Source of the DNA: Thermoplasmata archaeon
GTDB taxonomy: Archaea > Thermoplasmatota > Thermoplasmata > Thermoplasmatales > Thermoplasmataceae
Direction: 5' to 3'
Length of the DNA: 10,958 nt
NCBI GenBank assembly: GCA_021850835.1
Contig: JAJZKS010000034.1
Span: forward strand, 1 to 10,958
In this document: one piece after another, positions 5,626-10,958 of the stretch
How the letters are laid out: every line of letters starts with the position of its first letter
Position numbering within the stretch: position 1 is the stretch's first letter
Made by a program: the position numbers and the translations under genes
Notes under the pieces: model-generated
The model's input: the letters and a program-made list of their open reading frames with translations, nothing else
Told to the model about the DNA's origin: nothing
The model's database searches: none

Positions 5626-8600
5626 ATGGGAATAATAGTTAGGATATCTGGGCCAGTAGTAATAGCAGAAGACGTTGAAAACGCCAAGATGTTTGACGTG
5701 GTAAGGGTTGGGGAACTTGGTCTAGTAGGGGAAATAATCAGGATCATTGGCAACAGGTCAACTATCCAGGTTTATGAAGATACAAGCGGCATCAGGCCTG
5801 GCGAAAAGGTGGAGAACACCAGCAGGCCACTATCAGTTGATCTAGGGCCGGGTTTGCTCACTTCCATATATGATGGAATACAGAGGCCTCTAGATGTGAT
5901 CCGGGCTAAAACAGGTGATTTCATACAGAGAGGATTTACCGCTTCTCCGCTTAACGAGGAAAAGGCCTGGGACTTCAAGCCCAAGGCAAAGAAGGGCGAG
6001 GAGGTCGTACCAGGGCAGATTATAGGAACAGTTCCTGAGACTGGAATCATCGAGCACCGGGTGATGGTGCCCTATGGCGTTTCCGGAAAGATCTCTGAAA
6101 TCAAAGAAGGGAAATACAAGGTCTCTGATGTCATAGCAACCATCGATACCGGCTCCTCAAAGGTTGAAGTTAAACTAAAGCAGGAATGGCCGGTGAGAAT
6201 TCCAAGGAAAGTCCAGAGAAAGCTTCCTCCAGAACTACCTCTTATCACGGGGCAGAGAGTCATTGATACATTCTTCCCCGTGGCGAAAGGTGGAACAGTT
6301 GCGGTTCCGGGGCCATTCGGGTCCGGGAAATGTGTAACAGGGGACACTCCAATGCTTCTCGGGGACGGAACTATCAGGGAAATCAGGGAGATATATGAGG
6401 AAGGCTTGAAAACCGGCATCCGCATGGTACTGAAAAACGATGAATACGTCGCACTACAAAAGCCCATTGAACTCTTTTCTTTCCACGAGGGCAAAATCCA
6501 GAAGAGTCTCTCTTCCACGCTTTACAGGGGCAAATCAGACTCCATCATCAATGTAAGGACGAGAACCGGCAGGGAAGTGGGAATAACTCCTGTACACAAG
6601 CTGTTCAAATTATCAAAAACTGGCGAGATAGTGGAAACTGAGGCCAGGGCGCTTTCGGTAGGCGACTATATAGTCTCTGCCAAGGCAACTGAAGTGAATT
6701 CCAAGAATCAGCCAATAGACATATACAAACTGGGTGATGCAAGAGTCCTTGATGAAGATATCAGGGAAGAAGTTGCAGGGTTGCTCAAACTTTCATATCT
6801 CGAGGGCATAGACATTTCCATCCCATCGTCTGCAAAGCATAGCCTTTCAAGATCAAAAAATAAGCCTGCCCCCCGCCTTAAATGGGTAAAGGAAATTTAT
6901 ACAAGCATGGGTAGGCCCCTGCCCCGGCCGAAACTTCTGGCTGGCGACCGCAGCAGCGATCCGGTGCAAATTCCGGAAACTGTCAGCGAAGAACTGGCAG
7001 AATTCCTTGGCTATTATATTTCCGAAGGATACATATTCGGAAATGACACAGTGGTCCTTGCCAACAGAGACGAGGTGCTGCTTGAGAGATTCACCACACT
7101 GGCAAAGGAGCTGTTCTCAATCAATGGCATCAGGGAAATCCAGGAAGGGGGAGTGCCCAAAGTTCTGCTTCACAGCAGAGTAGTGGTGCAATTCCTGGAA
7201 TCCATTGACACTGGAAAAGATGCCTCTACAAAGAAGATTCCAGACATCATTCTGAGGTCAAGCAATTCTGCAGTTTCCTCATTGCTCACAGCTTATTATA
7301 TGGGAGGCGGGTCGTTCTCCAAGAACAGCGTTGAGTTCTCCACAACGAGCAAATGGCTGGCAGTACAGATTTCCTATCTTCTGACTAGATTCGGAATACT
7401 TTACACCAAAAGCATGAAAAGGGTTAACGGAAGGGATTACCAGAGGATTTACGTCAGAGGAAAGCTGAACATAGGAAAGCTCCATTATTTCCTGCTTCCC
7501 GGTCATGGCAAAATAGAAAAGTTGAATTCTTACGCCAGATCAAAAGGAACAACCTACAATTCCATGGACAGAGCCCCAATTTCGGCCGAATACATTGAAT
7601 CAACCTATAGAAAAAACACCACTTATTCAGAGGTGCCGGGAGAGGGAAATGAGATTTTCCACTACACAGGTAACAATCAATACATGGGTGTTGAAACATT
7701 CAGGAAATTCTCAAATGCTATTGGGGGTCCTTTGAATGAACAGGCTCTGGAGGAGCCAATCGCTAAACATTCTGATTCCCTCGACTACATATATTTTGAC
7801 AGGATTGTTTCCCTGGAAGAAGAGATCGGGCCTTTCGACGTCTATGATGTTACGGTTCCGGACTCCAGCATGAATTTTGTGGGGGGAAATGGGGGAATAA
7901 TCCTTCACAACACTGTTGTACAGCATCAATTGTCAAAATGGGCTGACAGCGATATTGTCGTTTACGTGGGATGTGGCGAAAGAGGTAATGAAATGACTGA
8001 GATCCTGACATCTTTCCCTGAACTTACTGACCCTAAATCAGGAAAACCACTCATGGAGAGAACAGTGCTTATTGCCAACACCTCCAATATGCCTGTTGCA
8101 GCCAGGGAAGCCAGCATTTACACTGGAATCACAATAGCAGAATATTACAGGGATATGGGGTACAACGTTGCACTGATGGCTGACAGTACATCCAGATGGG
8201 CAGAGGCTCTGAGAGAAATATCAGGAAGGCTTGAGGAAATGCCAGGGGAAGAAGGTTATCCTGCCTACCTGGGCCGAAGGCTTTCAGAATTCTATGAGAG
8301 ATCAGGAAATGCAATCGTAGTCTCTGACAACCAGAGAAACGGTTCAATCACAATTGTTGGTGCAGTGTCGCCACCTGGAGGAGACACATCTGAACCGGTT
8401 TCACAGAACACCCTGCGTGTTACTAGGGTATTCTGGGCACTAGATTCCTCACTTGCATCAAGGAGGCACTTCCCGTCTATCAACTGGCTCAACAGTTACT
8501 CGCTTTACCAGGATGACCTCAGGAAATGGTTCGAGGAAAATGTGACAAAGAACTGGGGAGAGCTCTACGACGAGGCTATGGGAATACTCCAGAAGGAAGC

Positions 8601-8961
8601 AGAACTGCAAGAGGTTGTCCAGCTTGTTGGTTATGATGCCCTCCCCGAGAGGGAGAAGAACACCCTTGACATCGCAAGGATGATCAGGGAGGATTTCCTT
8701 CAGCAGAGCGCATTTGATGAGGTTGACCAGTATTGTTCCATAGGAAAGCAGTACAGGATGCTAAATGCAATACTTACCCTTGGCAGGGAACAGTCAAACG
8801 CACTGGACAAGGGAATGCAGATGGCACAGATTCAGGGAATAGGCGCAAGATCAAGGATATCCAGGATGAAGGAAGTCAAGGAAGAAGAATTCCAGGCTTA
8901 CTACGATTCTGTTATGTCAGAAATGAAGGACCAGATAGGGAAGCTTCTGGAGGTGCAGTAA
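5626..8961 (+). CDS. atpA: A-type ATP synthase catalytic subunit A, interrupted by an intein
   Basis: The 1111-residue precursor consists of extein (residues 1-235 and 763-1111, together 584, normal for subunit A) plus a 527-residue intein. Subunit A carries the catalytic nucleotide sites of the A3B3 head. Visible parts are an N-terminal beta-barrel (MGIIVRISGPVVIAEDV), the family-specific insert with VPETGIIEHRVMVPYGVSG, and the Walker A GPFGSGK (229-235), cut right before its Thr by the intein and resumed at TVVQHQLSKW. Then come YVGCGERGNEMTE (around 780-792), Walker B-region LMADSTSRWAEALREISGRL (from 850), and GEEGYPAYLGRRL. Because the intein splits the P-loop, enzyme activity requires splicing. 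AGGGGT lies upstream of the ATG at 5626. Its TAA is followed at once by the atpB ATG. Confidence 0.97.
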   Translation: MGIIVRISGPVVIAEDVENAKMFDVVRVGELGLVGEIIRIIGNRSTIQVYEDTSGIRPGEKVENTSRPLSVDLGPGLLTSIYDGIQRPLDVIRAKTGDFIQRGFTASPLNEEKAWDFKPKAKKGEEVVPGQIIGTVPETGIIEHRVMVPYGVSGKISEIKEGKYKVSDVIATIDTGSSKVEVKLKQEWPVRIPRKVQRKLPPELPLITGQRVIDTFFPVAKGGTVAVPGPFGSGKCVTGDTPMLLGDGTIREIREIYEEGLKTGIRMVLKNDEYVALQKPIELFSFHEGKIQKSLSSTLYRGKSDSIINVRTRTGREVGITPVHKLFKLSKTGEIVETEARALSVGDYIVSAKATEVNSKNQPIDIYKLGDARVLDEDIREEVAGLLKLSYLEGIDISIPSSAKHSLSRSKNKPAPRLKWVKEIYTSMGRPLPRPKLLAGDRSSDPVQIPETVSEELAEFLGYYISEGYIFGNDTVVLANRDEVLLERFTTLAKELFSINGIREIQEGGVPKVLLHSRVVVQFLESIDTGKDASTKKIPDIILRSSNSAVSSLLTAYYMGGGSFSKNSVEFSTTSKWLAVQISYLLTRFGILYTKSMKRVNGRDYQRIYVRGKLNIGKLHYFLLPGHGKIEKLNSYARSKGTTYNSMDRAPISAEYIESTYRKNTTYSEVPGEGNEIFHYTGNNQYMGVETFRKFSNAIGGPLNEQALEEPIAKHSDSLDYIYFDRIVSLEEEIGPFDVYDVTVPDSSMNFVGGNGGIILHNTVVQHQLSKWADSDIVVYVGCGERGNEMTEILTSFPELTDPKSGKPLMERTVLIANTSNMPVAAREASIYTGITIAEYYRDMGYNVALMADSTSRWAEALREISGRLEEMPGEEGYPAYLGRRLSEFYERSGNAIVVSDNQRNGSITIVGAVSPPGGDTSEPVSQNTLRVTRVFWALDSSLASRRHFPSINWLNSYSLYQDDLRKWFEENVTKNWGELYDEAMGILQKEAELQEVVQLVGYDALPEREKNTLDIARMIREDFLQQSAFDEVDQYCSIGKQYRMLNAILTLGREQSNALDKGMQMAQIQGIGARSRISRMKEVKEEEFQAYYDSVMSEMKDQIGKLLEVQ
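6331..7911 (+). mobile_element. Intein in the AtpA P-loop with a LAGLIDADG endonuclease domain
   Basis: In-frame insertion of 527 residues between GPFGSGK and TVVQHQ. Splicing residues: Cys1 with the block A phrase CVTGDTPMLLGDG; block B GITPVH (Thr86, His89); block F VYDVTVPD (504-511); and block G GGIILHN with His526 and Asn527, followed by extein Thr as +1 nucleophile. All the catalytic positions needed for protein splicing are present. Endonuclease: motif 1 FLGYYISEG (225-233) keeps the acidic Glu232, but motif 2 LTAYYMGGG (319-327) has Gly326 where the catalytic Asp belongs, so homing is probably lost. Block F also has MNF (514-516) where related inteins usually have HNF. The site is the one I know as VMA-b, also used in Thermoplasma, whose intein is far smaller and lacks the endonuclease. 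Confidence 0.96.
8949..8955 (+). promoter_or_regulatory. Strong Shine-Dalgarno for atpB inside the atpA end
   Basis: GGAGGTG lies within the last codons of atpA, 6 bases before the atpB ATG at 8962. It is a near-full match to the archaeal anti-Shine-Dalgarno and the strongest in the window together with that of atpD, suiting a subunit needed in three copies per enzyme. Confidence 0.75.
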
Positions 8962-10347
8962 ATGCCGCAGGTAAGCTACAAGACGGTTTCACAGATTTCC
9001 GGTCCGCTTGTATTCGTGGAAAAAATAGACAATGCCGCATACAACGAGCTCGTTGAAATCACACTTGAAAACGGGGAAAAGAGGACAGGTCAGGTGCTTG
9101 ATACAGGCAAGGGACTGGCAGTAGTACAGGTGTTTGGACAGACCTCAGGCATGAGCGTTAAGGGCACAAAGGTAAAATTCCTTGGCAACACAGCCAGAGT
9201 ATCTGTATCAGATGACATGCTGGGACGGATATTTAACGGCCTTGGCGAGCCTATAGACCACCTTTCTCCCATAGCGAGCAAGGAAAGGGTTGAGATTGTG
9301 GGAAATGCTATCAACCCGTATTCAAGGGAAGAGCCATCAGAATTCATTGAGACTGGTATATCCACAATCGACGGAATGAACACGCTCGTTAGGGGGCAGA
9401 AGCTTCCCATATTTTCAGGCTCTGGACTTGCGCACAACAGGCTTGCGGCACAGATTGCAAGACAGGCCAAGGTCCTTGGCAGCGATGAGAACTTTGCTGT
9501 AATATTCGGCGCAATGGGTATCACCAGTGAGGAAGCAAACTACTTCGTGAATGAATTTACCAAGACCGGCGCAATCTCAAGGTCAGTTCTTTTCCTTAAC
9601 CTTTCATCCGACCCGAGCATGGAAAGGATCATCCTTCCAAAGGTTGCACTCACAACAGCTGAATACCTTGCATATGAGAAGGAAATGCACATTCTGGTTA
9701 TCCTTTCAGACATGACCAACTACTGCGAAGCCCTGAGGGAAATATCATCAGCAAGGGAAGAAGTTCCAGGAAGAAGGGGTTTCCCGGGCTACATGTACAC
9801 TGATCTTTCAACCATATATGAGAGGGCAGGTAAGATCAGGGGCAAGAACGGCTCCATCACCCAGATTCCAATCCTCACCATGCCAGGTGACGATATCACT
9901 AACCCGATACCTGACCTTACAGGATACATTACAGAGGGCCAGATCGTGCTGAGCAGGGACCTCCAGAGGAAGGGAATTTACCCACCAGTGGATGTTCTGC
10001 CCTCACTTTCAAGGCTAATGAACCAGGGAATCGGGAAGGGCCGGACAAGAGAAGATCACAGAGGAGTGGCAGACCAGCTCTACGCAGCCTATGCAAACGG
10101 AAAGGATCTCAGGTCACTCAGTGCAATTGTGGGAGAAGAGGCACTTGGTGCAAACGACAGGATGTACCTCAAGTTCGCGGATGAGTTTGAGAAGAGGTAC
10201 GTGAACCAGGGCATATACGAGGACAGATCCATTGAAGACACCCTGGGAATCAGCTACGATCTCATGTCCATGCTTCCGGAAGGGGACATGAAGAGACTTA
10301 AGACAGACTTCATTAAGAAATATGGAAAGTGGAACAAGGAGGAATAA
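8962..10347 (+). CDS. atpB: A-type ATP synthase subunit B (regulatory/non-catalytic)
   Basis: A 461-residue protein, the normal length for archaeal subunit B, which alternates with A in the hexameric head and holds the non-catalytic nucleotide sites. It starts with the beta-barrel [15 protein letters not shown] and continues [13 protein letters not shown] (87-99), a characteristic pre-core segment. In place of Walker A it has [19 protein letters not shown] (151-169), the B-type degenerate loop without GKT, confirming it is not a second A. The signature [15 protein letters not shown] (248-262) follows, then [22 protein letters not shown] (269-290) and PSLSRLM (347-353) with the probable arginine finger Arg351. 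It begins directly after the atpA stop and its own TAA shares bases with the atpD ATG (TAATG). Confidence 0.98.
   Translation: MPQVSYKTVSQISGPLVFVEKIDNAAYNELVEITLENGEKRTGQVLDTGKGLAVVQVFGQTSGMSVKGTKVKFLGNTARVSVSDDMLGRIFNGLGEPIDHLSPIASKERVEIVGNAINPYSREEPSEFIETGISTIDGMNTLVRGQKLPIFSGSGLAHNRLAAQIARQAKVLGSDENFAVIFGAMGITSEEANYFVNEFTKTGAISRSVLFLNLSSDPSMERIILPKVALTTAEYLAYEKEMHILVILSDMTNYCEALREISSAREEVPGRRGFPGYMYTDLSTIYERAGKIRGKNGSITQIPILTMPGDDITNPIPDLTGYITEGQIVLSRDLQRKGIYPPVDVLPSLSRLMNQGIGKGRTREDHRGVADQLYAAYANGKDLRSLSAIVGEEALGANDRMYLKFADEFEKRYVNQGIYEDRSIEDTLGISYDLMSMLPEGDMKRLKTDFIKKYGKWNKEE
10337..10342 (+). promoter_or_regulatory. Shine-Dalgarno for atpD inside the atpB end
   Basis: AGGAGG overlaps the last codons of atpB, 4 bases before the ATG at 10347. 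With the one-base TAATG overlap it indicates that atpD is translated by its own initiation or by termination-reinitiation. Confidence 0.7.
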
Positions 10348-10958
10348 TGGCACAGACTGAGCTAAAACCCACAAGGATTGAACTCATTCGAACCAGGAAA
10401 AGGATCAAGCTGGCCAAGAGAGGATTAGATCTCCTGAAGATGAAGAGGTCATCTCTTGTTATGGAGTTCTTCAGCATCAGCCGAAGTGTCAAGGGCCTCA
10501 GGGAGAATCTGAGATCTGATATAGGGGACGCACTGGATACCCTGAAGGCAGCGGAAATCATATCGGGTACCATGAACCTTGAAAGGATCGCATACATGTC
10601 AGCTGATTCAACGGTAGGGGTGAACCTGAAGAACGTCATGGGCGTCAGGATACCGGAACTCAGCAGGAACTACAACCAGACTATACTTTCTAACCAGTAC
10701 AGGGCCATATCTGTTCCCACAGCAGTCAATGACGCAATAAAGAAGTTCGAGAATATTTACACTCAGATAGTGGAGATTGCAGAGAAGGAAAACTCAATGA
10801 GGAAGCTTCTACACGAAATTGACAAGACAAAGAGGCGTTCTAATGCCATTGAGAACATACTGATCCCCCAGCTAACATATTCAGCGAAGATCATAAGGAT
10901 GAGGCTGGATGAGATCGAGAGGGACATGTTCACTACACTGAAAATGGTAAAGAGAAAG
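10347..10958 (+). CDS. atpD: A-type ATP synthase subunit D (central shaft), 3' end cut by the window
   Basis: The frame is open from the ATG at 10347 to the last base, giving 204 codons without a stop, so the gene is nearly complete because archaeal D subunits are usually a little over 200 residues. Subunit D forms the rotating shaft. The N-terminal helix contains ELKPTRIELIRTRKRIKLAKRG and LLKMKRSSLVMEF, matching the family opening. The C-terminal helix has LLHEIDKTKRRSNAIENILIPQL and ends LDEIERDMFTTLKMVKRK, matching the conserved KTKRRVNALE region. The two ends would pair as the long antiparallel coiled coil, with a smaller domain between. It overlaps the atpB stop by one base. Confidence 0.95.
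   Translation, partial: MAQTELKPTRIELIRTRKRIKLAKRGLDLLKMKRSSLVMEFFSISRSVKGLRENLRSDIGDALDTLKAAEIISGTMNLERIAYMSADSTVGVNLKNVMGVRIPELSRNYNQTILSNQYRAISVPTAVNDAIKKFENIYTQIVEIAEKENSMRKLLHEIDKTKRRSNAIENILIPQLTYSAKIIRMRLDEIERDMFTTLKMVKRK

Noticed and set aside
6072..6518. 148-codon minus-strand open frame across the atpA-intein junction
   Set aside because: It is antisense to strongly conserved atpA and intein motifs, is rich in Ser/Pro/Phe as expected of a shadow frame, and has no promoter or ribosome site.
6331..7911. Possible foreign codon use in the intein (CGC/CGG arginine codons and a GC-rich patch near 6868-6962)
   Set aside because: By hand only about four of some thirty intein arginines use CGN, against about two of twenty-five in atpB. 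The difference is too small to support recent transfer.
8733..9056. 107-codon plus-strand frame over the atpA-atpB junction
   Set aside because: It is out of frame with both well-conserved genes, which account fully for this sequence.
9090..9524. 144-codon minus-strand open frame in atpB
   Set aside because: It is antisense to conserved atpB coding sequence, and its length follows from the codon bias of the real gene.
1..10958. CRISPR array, transposon ends, rRNA, riboswitch
   Set aside because: I found no spaced direct repeats, transposase motifs, ribosomal RNA segments or riboswitch-like leader; gaps are all short (124 bases at most).

Overview
The window is from an archaeon, very probably of the order Thermoplasmatales (Thermoplasma, Ferroplasma, Cuniculiplasma and relatives). 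The evidence is an A-type ATP synthase operon, archaeal mevalonate-pathway enzymes (isopentenyl phosphate kinase of exactly the Thermoplasma length and residue numbering, and a type 2 IPP isomerase), an archaeal ZPR1 zinc-finger protein, arginine codons dominated by AGG/AGA, AT-rich TATA-like elements at archaeal spacing, leaderless-looking starts, and an intein in the ATPase A-subunit P-loop, a site known to be occupied in Thermoplasma. The species cannot be named from sequence alone.

Layout. Bases 1-645 hold a VapBC-type toxin-antitoxin pair with a possible operator made of four adjacent hexamer half-sites just before the antitoxin start. A tRNA-Ala(UGC) gene lies convergently on the minus strand at 653-724. 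The short divergent gap 725-832 carries one TATA-like element for the tRNA and one for the next operon. Bases 833-3157 form a tightly overlapping operon: isopentenyl phosphate kinase, type 2 IPP isomerase and a ZPR1 protein. The first two catalyse consecutive steps (IP to IPP, then IPP to DMAPP) supplying archaeal membrane lipids. After an 88-base gap with a good TATA element, 3246 to the window end holds the A-type ATP synthase operon in the order K-E-C-F-(small ORF)-A-B-D. The D gene is cut by the window edge. The membrane subunit I/a is not in the window.

The most notable items are three. First, a 527-residue intein interrupts the Walker A motif of the catalytic A subunit. Its splicing residues look intact, but the second LAGLIDADG motif of its endonuclease has lost the catalytic acid (Gly in place of Asp), so homing is probably dead while splicing must persist. 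Second, an unrecognised 39-codon frame fills the atpF-atpA gap almost exactly. Third, the vapBC half-site array. Apart from these the window is mostly conserved housekeeping, and I see no convincing new multi-gene system.
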